Shown: positions 18,003 through 25,650 of the stretch, piece by piece
Numbering within the stretch: position 1 is the first letter of the stretch
Layout of the letters: every line of letters begins with the position of its first letter
NCBI GenBank assembly: GCA_030829955.1
Contig: JAURNY010000010.1
Location: 18,304 to 82,303, forward strand
Length of the DNA: 64,000 nt
Source of the DNA: Gammaproteobacteria bacterium
GTDB lineage: Bacteria > Pseudomonadota > Gammaproteobacteria > Eutrophobiales > Eutrophobiaceae
Direction of reading: 5' to 3'
Program-made: the position numbers and the translations under genes
Notes under the pieces: model-generated
Database searches by the model: none
Told to the model about the DNA's origin: nothing
What the model saw: the letters and a program-made list of their open reading frames with translations, nothing else

Positions 18003-19013
18003 ATGGTCGGTATTACTAGCCAGATTAGTATTGAAGACCTGTTTAATATACATAAGGATAAACTCGATCTTCAATGGGTGGCCGGACAGCAGGGCGCCAA
18101 ACATGTAATCATTCGCGAAGAAGCATCTGAAATAAACAAAAAAGGGAAGCGAAAAAAGAAGACTATTAAAAAAACCGATAAGGAACCTAAAAGCTTTTCA
18201 TTAGTTGGTCATCTAAATCTAATCCACCCTCATCAGATACAGGTTATTGGTGAAGTTGAAGTGCGTTATCTTGAAGGATTAAGAAATATCTCTATGCAGG
18301 ATGCTGTCGTTCAACTTTTTAAAAGCAAACCAGCGTGCGTCATTGTTGCTGATGACTTGGAGCCTCCCACATTACTAAAACGAAAAAGTAATGAACATAG
18401 CATTCCGTTATTTGCCTGTAGCATGAATAGTGACAAGTTGTCAGATGTGTTGCATTATTTTTTAACCAATCTATTTGCTGACATGTTGACTTTGCATGGA
18501 GTATACATGGAGGTCATGACTATTGGCGTATTGATTACAGGTCCAAGTGGAATCGGCAAAAGTGAATTGGCACTGGAATTAATTTCACGTGGGCATCGAT
18601 TAATCGCAGACGATGCACCGCTTTTTTCCAAGGTTGCCCCCGATATTATTAATGGTACTTGCCCGCAGACTTTACAGGATTTTCTTGAAGTTCGCGGTCT
18701 GGGTATTATTAACGTGCGCGAGTTGTTCGGCGACAGTGCTATAAAGAAAAATAAATACTTGAGATTGATTGTCAATTTACAGCCAATGGATGAAAAGAAT
18801 CTTTTATCTCTAGATAGACTGGAAGGTAGCTACAGTATGCGAAAAGTATTGGAAATGGATGTGCCTGAAATTACCTTGCCTGTTGCACCGGGTCGAAATC
18901 TATCCATTATGATGGAATGTGCAGCACGTAATCATATATTGCGAGAAGCAGGTTATAACGCAGCTGAAATATTTGTCAGTCGACAAAAAGATATAATCGA
19001 TAGCGAACACTAA
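18003..19013 (+). CDS. hprK: HPr kinase/phosphorylase HprK
   Basis: Bifunctional enzyme that phosphorylates and dephosphorylates HPr on its regulatory serine. It has an N-terminal DRTGG-like domain and a C-terminal catalytic domain with P-loop GPSGIGKSELALEL (from residue 180), GHRLIADDAP and the HprK signature LEVRGLGIINVRELFG. At 336 residues it is somewhat longer than usual; a Lys-rich stretch (about residues 42-65, KKGKRKKKTIKKTDK) looks like an inserted loop. HPr (20167) keeps its target Ser46. hprK occurs in many proteobacteria but not in E. coli. Confidence 0.95.
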   Translation: MVGITSQISIEDLFNIHKDKLDLQWVAGQQGAKHVIIREEASEINKKGKRKKKTIKKTDKEPKSFSLVGHLNLIHPHQIQVIGEVEVRYLEGLRNISMQDAVVQLFKSKPACVIVADDLEPPTLLKRKSNEHSIPLFACSMNSDKLSDVLHYFLTNLFADMLTLHGVYMEVMTIGVLITGPSGIGKSELALELISRGHRLIADDAPLFSKVAPDIINGTCPQTLQDFLEVRGLGIINVRELFGDSAIKKNKYLRLIVNLQPMDEKNLLSLDRLEGSYSMRKVLEMDVPEITLPVAPGRNLSIMMECAARNHILREAGYNAAEIFVSRQKDIIDSEH

Positions 19014-19017
19014 TATA

Positions 19018-19887
19018 ATGAATCAACAGCAACGACGCTTAATTATTGTGACCGGATTATCAGGTGCAGGTAAGACGGTCGTTTTACATTCATTGGAAGA
19101 TTATTCTTTCTATACTATTGATAACCTGCCTATCAGTTTGCTCGATACTTTTATTGCTCAGTTGATTAGCCCAGAGAGCAAATATCCACAAGATATTGCT
19201 ATAGGGATAGATGCAAGAAATAGTCCGGATGAATTATTTCAATTACCGGACATACTTCACAGTTATCGAAAGGAATCGATCAATATAGAGCTAGTATTTA
19301 TTGATGCAAGTAACGAGGTATTGGTTAAGCGTTTTAGTGAAACCAGACGTAAACATCCGTTAACATCAAAAGATTATTCTCTAAATGACGCCATAAAGCA
19401 TGAGCGTAAGATTATGAATCTCTTTGCGGAGATAGCTTACTTTAAAATTGATACCAGTCGCATGTTGCTGCATGAATTGCGTGATTTGGTTCGTGAGCGG
19501 ATTGCTAATCATGCTATAGCAAGCTTGTCGCTACAAATCATGTCTTTTGGTTTTAAGCATGGAATTCCCGCGGATGCCGATTTTGTATATGATTTACGTT
19601 GTTTGCCTAATCCATTTTGGGAAAAAAAATTGCGTCATTTCTCTGGTAAGGATCAACCTGTAATTGATTTTCTATCTTCTCAGGAAAGTGTGAAAAAAAT
19701 GCAGGAAGATTTATTAGAATTTTTTAAGTATTGGATTACACAATTTGAAAAAGATAATAGAAGTTATTTGAGTATTGCGCTTGGTTGTACCGGTGGTCAT
19801 CATCGTTCCGTTTATATGGCAGAACAACTTGCATCAGCATTTATATATGAGGATAAACAGGTCATTATCCGTCATCGGGATATTTAA
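19018..19887 (+). CDS. rapZ: RNase adapter protein RapZ
   Basis: P-loop protein that in E. coli senses glucosamine-6-phosphate and guides RNase E to the small RNA GlmZ. Walker A is GLSGAGKT (residues 13-20), followed by the conserved DNLP segment. The C-terminal RNA-binding half contains the FGFKHGIPADADFVYDLRCL and CTGGHHRSVYMAE motifs. The 289-residue length fits. It is in the standard ptsN-(hprK)-rapZ-pts order. The GlmZ circuit itself is not established outside enterics. Confidence 0.95.
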   Translation: MNQQQRRLIIVTGLSGAGKTVVLHSLEDYSFYTIDNLPISLLDTFIAQLISPESKYPQDIAIGIDARNSPDELFQLPDILHSYRKESINIELVFIDASNEVLVKRFSETRRKHPLTSKDYSLNDAIKHERKIMNLFAEIAYFKIDTSRMLLHELRDLVRERIANHAIASLSLQIMSFGFKHGIPADADFVYDLRCLPNPFWEKKLRHFSGKDQPVIDFLSSQESVKKMQEDLLEFFKYWITQFEKDNRSYLSIALGCTGGHHRSVYMAEQLASAFIYEDKQVIIRHRDI

Positions 19888-19888
19888 T

Positions 19889-20152
19889 ATGCGGCTTGGT
19901 TTATTAATAATCACTAATGATAGCATTGGTGTTAGCTTGTTTTGTGCTGCAACTTTCATGATGAGTGATAGTCCGCCTGAAGCGAAACTTGTCACGATTG
20001 GTCGTGGTCGCAATATAGATGAGATTAAGCAACAAACTAATGTCATTGTTGTTCCCTGGCTTAATTTGTAAATGTTGATCCGCGTATTGAATTATCTGGA
20101 TCTCAATTTAAATGATATGGCGAAAAAAGCTGGCATAACAATTAATCAATAA
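19889..20152 (+). pseudogene. Decayed mannose-type PTS EIIA gene
   Basis: Remnant of the PTS EIIA-Man family gene that usually sits between rapZ and ptsH. The frame starts with ATG at 19889 and gives MRLGLLIITNDSIG; the family has a phosphoacceptor His where Asn now stands in ITND. After IVVPWLNL an in-frame TAA (20069-20071) interrupts the frame. The same frame then continues as MLIRVLNYLDLNLNDMAKKA, the well-known C-terminus of this family, to a stop at 20150-20152. Some forty residues between the two conserved ends, including the region with the DLYGSTPSN motif, are missing. Active site lost, stop and internal deletion together indicate a dead gene. Confidence 0.85.
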
Positions 20153-20166
20153 CAGAGTTACATGTC

Positions 20167-20436
20167 ATGCAAACAAAAACACTAACAATTGTTAATAAAC
20201 TGGGGCTACATGCCCGCGCTGCTGCCAAATTTGTACAAACGGCTTCAGCGTTTGAAGCAGAGATTACAATTAATTCGGGTCATCTTGAAGTCAGTGGTAA
20301 AAGTATTATGGGTATTATGATGCTGGCAGCGGGCAAGGGTAAGGAGATTAGTGTCTCAGCCGTTGGCAAGGATGAAAAAGAAGCAATGAAGGCAATTGAG
20401 GACTTAATCAATGATAAATTTGGTGAGGACGAATGA
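20167..20436 (+). CDS. ptsH: Phosphocarrier protein HPr
   Basis: HPr receives phosphate from enzyme I on His15 (in NKLGLHARAAAKF) and passes it to EIIA proteins. The regulatory Ser46 is present in GKSIMGIMMLA, the site used by HprK. At 89 residues it is normal. Its 3' end overlaps ptsI by four bases. No sugar permease EIIBC is encoded nearby, so the likely acceptor here is PtsN. Confidence 0.95.
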   Translation: MQTKTLTIVNKLGLHARAAAKFVQTASAFEAEITINSGHLEVSGKSIMGIMMLAAGKGKEISVSAVGKDEKEAMKAIEDLINDKFGEDE

Positions 20437-22172
20437 CAATCCTCTTACAAGGTGTCAATGTCTCGCGCGGTATAGCGATTGGTCATGCGCACCTGTTACA
20501 AAATGATCAGATAGATGTTCGAGAATACTCAATTCATAGTTCTCATATTGATGAAGAAATACAACGTCTCAATGATGCAATAGGCGATGCGCGTCAACAG
20601 TTGCGCGCAATAAGAGATCATATTCCATCATCTACATCGGCAGATATTGCTGCCTTTATCGATACACATTTATTGATGATGGAAGATATTGCAATCACGG
20701 AAGAACCAAAGCGAATTATTAAAGAACGTTTATGTAATGCAGAGTGGGCACTGAAGCTGCAACGCGATGCTGTAGTCAATGTTTTTGAGGAAATGGCCGA
20801 CGCCTATCTCAGTACTCGTCGTGATGATGTGAATCATGTTGTTAATCGTATTCTTCGCGTCATGTTAAATCAGAAGCCGCTTGCACATGAGATGCCTGAT
20901 GATTCACTAAATGGAAGAATCATTCTAGCAGAAGACCTGACTCCTGCGGATACCGTCATGATGCAGCACAATGGAATTCTTGCTTTTGCTACAGAGTTTG
21001 GTGGCCCTACTTCCCACACTGCTATTCTGGCAAGAAGTCTTGGTATTCCTGCAATAGTCGGTATTCAAAATGCAAGAAAATATATAAAAAATGATGACCT
21101 GATCATTATTGATGGCACTAATGGCATTGTCCTAATTGATCCGGATGAATGCATTCAATCACATTATGAAAAACGTCAGCGCGAGGATAGGCGTTATATC
21201 AATTCTTTGGGTCGACTTAAGAATACAACCACCAAAACAAGTGATGGTATCAGCATAAACCTGATGGCGAATATAGAACTGCCAAGTGATTTTGATACTG
21301 TTCGTGATGTCGGTGCGTCGGGTGTTGGCTTATATCGTACCGAATTTTTGTATATGAACCGCGAAGCTTTGCCAGACGAGGAAGAACATTTCAATACCTA
21401 TATGGATGTGATGAAGTCGCTTGATGGTTTACCGCTTACTATTCGCACACTGGATCTTGGAGCGGATAAACAGGTTGATGGCATTACCAAAAATATAGGA
21501 CAGCAACGCACTAACCCGGCACTGGGATTGCGAGCAGTAAGACTTTGCTTAAGAGAGCCTGGTCTTTTCCGACCACAACTGCGCGCAATTATACGAGCGT
21601 CTGCATATGGGCCGATAAGAATAATGATTCCTATGTTGACTAATCTTCAGGAAATTCAACAGGTGATGACTATTATTGAAGAGATTCAACTAGAACTTGA
21701 AAAAAAAGAAATCGGTTTTGATAAAGATATACAAATTGGTGGCATGGTAGAGGTGCCGGCATCAGCAGTGTGTGCAGATATTTTTGCAAAAAAACTCGAC
21801 TTTCTTTCTATAGGTACTAACGATTTAATTCAATATACCATGGCCATCGACCGTGTTAATGACGAAGTAAATTATCTTTACGATCCTTTTCATCCATCCG
21901 TGTTAAGACTGATTCATATGACGATAAACGCAGGAAAAAAAGCAAAGATTCCGGTAGCCATGTGTGGTGAAATGGCAGGTGATCCAAACAGTACAAGATT
22001 ATTGTTAGGGTTGGGCTTGCGTGAGTTCAGTGTGCATTCAGCGAGCCTGTTGGAGATCAAAAAGATCATTATTGATAGTGATGTTGAAGAAGCAACCAGG
22101 CTGGCTAAACGTGCCTTAAAGGCCAATAATGGTGTTGATGTAATTGAATTATTCAGAAATAGTTCTGATTAA
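20433..22172 (+). CDS. ptsI: Phosphoenolpyruvate-protein phosphotransferase, enzyme I
   Basis: Enzyme I takes phosphate from phosphoenolpyruvate and gives it to HPr. The phosphohistidine is His195 in GGPTSHTAILARSLGIPAIVG, and the PEP-binding TIM barrel carries GLYRTEFLYM, the R-T-L-D-L-G-A-D-K stretch and the active-site Cys in VAMCGEMAGD. There is no N-terminal GAF domain, so this is plain EI and not the PtsP/EI-Ntr form. The 579-residue length is standard. It ends the hprK-rapZ-ptsH-ptsI run. Confidence 0.95.
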   Translation: MTILLQGVNVSRGIAIGHAHLLQNDQIDVREYSIHSSHIDEEIQRLNDAIGDARQQLRAIRDHIPSSTSADIAAFIDTHLLMMEDIAITEEPKRIIKERLCNAEWALKLQRDAVVNVFEEMADAYLSTRRDDVNHVVNRILRVMLNQKPLAHEMPDDSLNGRIILAEDLTPADTVMMQHNGILAFATEFGGPTSHTAILARSLGIPAIVGIQNARKYIKNDDLIIIDGTNGIVLIDPDECIQSHYEKRQREDRRYINSLGRLKNTTTKTSDGISINLMANIELPSDFDTVRDVGASGVGLYRTEFLYMNREALPDEEEHFNTYMDVMKSLDGLPLTIRTLDLGADKQVDGITKNIGQQRTNPALGLRAVRLCLREPGLFRPQLRAIIRASAYGPIRIMIPMLTNLQEIQQVMTIIEEIQLELEKKEIGFDKDIQIGGMVEVPASAVCADIFAKKLDFLSIGTNDLIQYTMAIDRVNDEVNYLYDPFHPSVLRLIHMTINAGKKAKIPVAMCGEMAGDPNSTRLLLGLGLREFSVHSASLLEIKKIIIDSDVEEATRLAKRALKANNGVDVIELFRNSSD

Positions 22173-22271
22173 TTATTCCGCAATATAAAGTCTCTATTAT
22201 TCTTTTTTTCAGCGCAATCGTGTTAAGTTGCGTATTATTGTCTTAAAAATACTAATAATAAATTTAATTCA

Positions 22272-23630
22272 ATGAACGACATTACAGAACCAGTTGAAGA
22301 GCAAACGGCGTTAGAGTCCTTGCATGAAGCTTTGGAGCAGGATAATAAACCGCTTGCCCGTTCTGTGGTTGATGCCTTACACCCCTCTGAAATTGCCGAC
22401 CTTATTGAAGGTTTACCCAAGCAGCAACGTTACGAAGTCTGGCAATTAGTTGATTCCGAAGTTGAAGGTGATGTGCTATCGCATACACAGGATGCTGTGC
22501 GCGCTGAATTAATGGAGCAAATGTTGCCGCATGAAGTGGCACAGGCAACACAGGATCTGGATACGGATGACGTCGCTGATATCCTGCAGGATTTACCCGA
22601 ACCTATAGCAGAAAGCATTCTATTGGCAATGGATGAGCAAAACCGACATCGTTTGGCATCGGTCATGACTTATCCTGAAGATAGTGCGGGTGGTTTGATG
22701 AACCTTGATGTTACCTCTGTCAGGGCAGATGTAAGCCTTGATGTGGTGACACGTTATTTAAGACGTGTGGGCGATATTCCCGAAGATACCAATAACATCA
22801 TGGTTGTCGACCGCGATAATCATTATTTGGGTGTCTTACATCTGACAGATTTGTTGTTAAAAGAGCAAGCAACTACCGTTGGAGAATGGTTGGAAGAAGC
22901 GCCGTTCCTGAAAGCAAATGCACCCACTTCTGATGTGACAAAACTATTCGAGCAACGTGACCTTGTTTCAGCAGCTGTTGTCGATGAAGAGGGAATGCTT
23001 CTGGGTCGTGTAACCATTGACGACGTTGTTGACGTTATCCAGAGCGAGGCAGAACAAACTGTTCGAAGTATGGCAGGTTTGAGTAGCGATGATGATATGT
23101 TTGCTTCTGTCATTAGCAGTACACGTCGTCGAGCTGTCTGGTTAGGTATTAATTTGATGACAGTTTTTCTCGGGTCATGGGTGATTGGTCGTTTTGAAGA
23201 TACCATTCAACAGTTAGTCGCTCTGGCAGTGTTATTGCCAGTTGTTGCCGGTATGGGGGGAATAGCCGGGAGTCAGACGCTTACCATCGCTATTCGCGGT
23301 ATTGCGCAAGGTCAGTTGGTAAAAAGTAATGTAAAGCCATTGCTAATTAAAGAGCTTATGGTCGGTGTGCTGAATGGTTTGATCTGGTCCTGTATTGTGA
23401 GCCTGGTGGTAATCTTCTGGTTTGATGATCAGGCATTGGGATTGATTATCGGGTTAGCTATGTTGATTAATCTGGTTATCGCTGCCCTGGCTGGCGCACT
23501 GATTCCGTTTATCCTTAAATCCTTTGGTATCGATCCAGCCATTGCTGGTGGTGTGGTATTAACGACGGTAACAGATGTAGTTGGCTTTATGACCTTTCTC
23601 GGCTTGGCAACCCTCTATCTAATTGTTTAG
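22272..23630 (+). CDS. mgtE: Magnesium transporter MgtE
   Basis: Inner-membrane Mg2+ channel. The N-terminal superhelical domain (about 10-130, with LHPSEIADLIEGLP) and tandem CBS domains (about 135-260) form the cytoplasmic magnesium sensor. Five transmembrane helices follow from about residue 285, with the conserved pore segments VVAGMGGIAGSQTLTIAIRG and VVLTTVTDVVGFMTFLGLA. The 452-residue length is usual. It is often found after ptsI in proteobacteria; here 99 bases separate them. The EVE-protein gene is convergent, three bases away. Confidence 0.96.
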   Translation: MNDITEPVEEQTALESLHEALEQDNKPLARSVVDALHPSEIADLIEGLPKQQRYEVWQLVDSEVEGDVLSHTQDAVRAELMEQMLPHEVAQATQDLDTDDVADILQDLPEPIAESILLAMDEQNRHRLASVMTYPEDSAGGLMNLDVTSVRADVSLDVVTRYLRRVGDIPEDTNNIMVVDRDNHYLGVLHLTDLLLKEQATTVGEWLEEAPFLKANAPTSDVTKLFEQRDLVSAAVVDEEGMLLGRVTIDDVVDVIQSEAEQTVRSMAGLSSDDDMFASVISSTRRRAVWLGINLMTVFLGSWVIGRFEDTIQQLVALAVLLPVVAGMGGIAGSQTLTIAIRGIAQGQLVKSNVKPLLIKELMVGVLNGLIWSCIVSLVVIFWFDDQALGLIIGLAMLINLVIAALAGALIPFILKSFGIDPAIAGGVVLTTVTDVVGFMTFLGLATLYLIV

Positions 23631-23633
23631 GTT

Positions 23634-24092
23634 TTATTCCAGACCAGAAATATAATTCCATTCTTTTTTGCTTACCGGCATGATTGAGAGTCGGTTGCCT
23701 TTCTGTAATAACTTCATATCTTTTAACTGCTTGTGATCGCGTAATTCTGAAAGTGAAATGGTTCGTTTTAACTTACGCTTATATTTCACATCAACATAAA
23801 ACCAGCGTGGGTTCTCCGGATAACTTTTAGGATCAAAGTGTTTATCATCAGGATCAAATGCCGTATGGTCGGGATAACCTTCTTTGTCAATAGTCATGAT
23901 GCCTACGATACCCGGTTCATCGCAGTTGGAATGATAGAAAAAAACCAGATCACCCTTTTTCATTTCATCACGCATCATATTACGTGCCTGATAATTTCTG
24001 ACGCCATCCCAGGCTTCTTTTTGTTTCGGACGTTTTTTTAAATCATCAATACTGAACTCGGAAGGTTCAGATTTCATTAACCAGTAATTCAT
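23634..24092 (-). CDS. EVE domain protein (thymocyte nuclear protein 1-like)
   Basis: A 152-residue PUA-like EVE-domain protein. The N-terminus MNYWLMKSEPSEFSIDDL and the WDGVRNYQARNMMRDEMKKG and LVFFYHSN motifs are diagnostic. EVE domains are thought to bind modified nucleic-acid bases; the role of this stand-alone form is not established. It lies downstream of the 6S RNA gene on the same strand, the slot where enteric bacteria have the fau gene. Confidence 0.92.
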   Translation of the reverse strand: MNYWLMKSEPSEFSIDDLKKRPKQKEAWDGVRNYQARNMMRDEMKKGDLVFFYHSNCDEPGIVGIMTIDKEGYPDHTAFDPDDKHFDPKSYPENPRWFYVDVKYKRKLKRTISLSELRDHKQLKDMKLLQKGNRLSIMPVSKKEWNYISGLE

Positions 24093-24127
24093 TTGAATAC
24101 CTACTGAAAATTAGGGGGTATCAACCG

Positions 24128-24336
24128 CAATGTCGTCTCAGACATTGGACTTGAACCAGAGGTTCAAGTGGGCATCTTAGGAAACAGCGTATCAGGCTTT
24201 CCACGTGGTTGGACATGCGCAACAACACTGTTTTCAGATTCCCTGGTTAGTATCTTATCGGCTCAAGTCACCACGAGTATGACAACGGCCATCGCAGAAG
24301 ATACCCAAGCTTGAAACTAGGTGCTCTGAGAGATTG
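24128..24336 (-). ncRNA. ssrS: 6S RNA
   Basis: Regulator of sigma-70 RNA polymerase. Read on the minus strand, the region has the family hallmark near its 3' end: a hairpin with arms CTTGAACC and GGTTCAAG (plus strand 24150-24168). It also has GACTTGAGCCGATA in the 5' half, equivalent to CCCTGAGCCGATA of E. coli 6S. The closing stem pairs TCTCAGA (24325-24331) with TCTGAGA (24136-24142). It directly follows zapA, the usual position in gammaproteobacteria, and its 5' stem overlaps the last codons of zapA. Ends are approximate, by about five bases. Confidence 0.88.
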
Positions 24337-24652
24337 GATCTTCAATATCCAGTTGCTTTTCTCTAACCAGAGCATTGTTGATTTTGTTTTGTAAACGCTT
24401 AAGCGTACTGTCTATATTAGTAGTATAGACCTGGTTTTTTTCTTTGTAAGCCAGCATCTCATGAGTAATATTCAGGGCTGTCATAACAGCAATTCGTTCT
24501 GTACCGATCACACCACCGTTACGTTTCATCTCAGTCATTTTTGCATTGAGAATATCGACAGCGGCACGTAATTGATCGTGTTCTTCATCGCTACAATTAA
24601 TCAGATATTCCTTTTCCAGAATGTTGACCTTGACGGGGTTGGTATCACTCAT
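24317..24652 (-). CDS. zapA: Cell division protein ZapA
   Basis: FtsZ-associated protein that bundles protofilaments. The 111-residue protein begins with the Z-ring-binding globular head (VKVNILEKEYLINCSDEEHD) and carries the family segment IGTERIAVMTALNITHEMLA, followed by a C-terminal coiled coil. It overlaps the upstream coiled-coil gene by four bases and is followed by 6S RNA, whose 5' stem uses its final codons. The arrangement is typical of gammaproteobacteria. Confidence 0.94.
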   Translation of the reverse strand: MSDTNPVKVNILEKEYLINCSDEEHDQLRAAVDILNAKMTEMKRNGGVIGTERIAVMTALNITHEMLAYKEKNQVYTTNIDSTLKRLQNKINNALVREKQLDIEDPISQST

Positions 24653-24873
24653 GGCCGAGTTTCCATAGCACGCAGGCGACTAATCATCGATTCTATACGA
24701 GTACGGGCCTGCTCAGTTTTTTCAATTAATATTGCACGTTCATTTACCAGACCTTCCTGCTGGTTACGTAATGCTGAATTTTCTGATTTTAACTTTTCTA
24801 TGGTTTTAATCAGATCATCTACTCTGGCCTCAAGCGATGCTAGATCGGAATTGTCTATATCATTATCAGTCAT
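24649..24873 (-). CDS. ZapB-like coiled-coil protein (TIGR02449 family)
   Basis: A 74-residue protein that is almost entirely heptad coiled coil (LASLEARVDDLIKTIEKLKS onwards), the kind of short protein found directly upstream of zapA in many gammaproteobacteria and classed as TIGR02449. By position and form it is a likely divisome partner comparable to ZapB, but this is inference. It overlaps zapA by four bases (ATGA), so the two are coupled. The promoter for zapA and 6S RNA readthrough should lie in 24874-25092, shared with the divergent UPF0149 gene. Confidence 0.82.
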   Translation of the reverse strand: MTDNDIDNSDLASLEARVDDLIKTIEKLKSENSALRNQQEGLVNERAILIEKTEQARTRIESMISRLRAMETRP

Positions 24874-25057
24874 ACTTTTATCCTGTCGGACAGTAATCTA
24901 TTAGATAAACTACGTTGATTGTTAATACACCCAGTTAGCAATATAGAATGCCTGCATAGTGTGGTCAACAGCAGATCCAAAATGCGACGATAGGATGAAT
25001 ATATTGTATGATTATGGGACTAATTTTCTAAATATTCGTCAGCGGAAATATCCAATA

Positions 25058-25075
25058 ATGACGTGAATTCGTCAT
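25058..25075. repeat. Inverted repeat upstream of the UPF0149 gene
   Basis: ATGACG and CGTCAT form 6-base arms around a 6-base centre, ending 17 bases before the ATG at 25093. It lies in the 219-base divergent region between the zapA operon and the ygfB-pepP-ubi operon. It could be an operator or a start-site hairpin; with arms this short chance is a real possibility. Confidence 0.3.
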
Positions 25076-25092
25076 ATATTAAGTAGACCATT

Positions 25093-25650
25093 ATGGAACT
25101 GGATTATAATGAAATTGACATCGGTTTGATTGAGGCGAGCGCGGGTACACGTGCGTCTGAGTGTCATGGCCTGATAACAGCCTACTTTGTTTTCAATAAT
25201 GAATTACAGATGGGATTATTGCGTGATCACCTAGTCAGTGGGCTGGAAGATGCGCAGGCGCTTGATCAGGCTTATGCGGTAATTAATAAAATCGCGGAAG
25301 ATGTTGCCAGTACATTAGAGTCGGAAGAAATTATATTTGACCTGTTAATTCCTGATGACGACGAGCCATTAACGCTGCGAACACAGGCCTTGTCTGAGTG
25401 GTGTGCCGGATTCATTTCCGGTCTGGGAGTAGCAGGTTTAAATGAACAGCATAGTCTACAAAATGAGAGCGAAGAATTTATTCAGGATCTGTCGAAAATT
25501 GCTCGACTAGAAACCGAGCCTGAAGAGGATGAAGATTCGGAAACAGCATTTGTAGAATTAATTGAATATGTGCGTATAGGTGTGTTGATGCTGCATCAGG
25601 ATTGGCATCCCAATACTCAGTTAGAAACAGGACCCAGGGTATTACATTGA
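25093..25650 (+). CDS. ygfB: UPF0149 family protein YgfB
   Basis: A 185-residue all-helical protein of the YgfB/YecA family. Characteristic segments are ASAGTRASECHGLITAYF near the N-terminus and LSEWCAGFISGLGVAG in the middle, and the tail is acidic. In Pseudomonas a YgfB homologue affects expression of a cell-wall amidase; no function is shown here. It heads ygfB-pepP-ubiH-ubiI, the conserved order, and its TGA stop overlaps the presumed TTG start of pepP. Confidence 0.93.
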   Translation: MELDYNEIDIGLIEASAGTRASECHGLITAYFVFNNELQMGLLRDHLVSGLEDAQALDQAYAVINKIAEDVASTLESEEIIFDLLIPDDDEPLTLRTQALSEWCAGFISGLGVAGLNEQHSLQNESEEFIQDLSKIARLETEPEEDEDSETAFVELIEYVRIGVLMLHQDWHPNTQLETGPRVLH

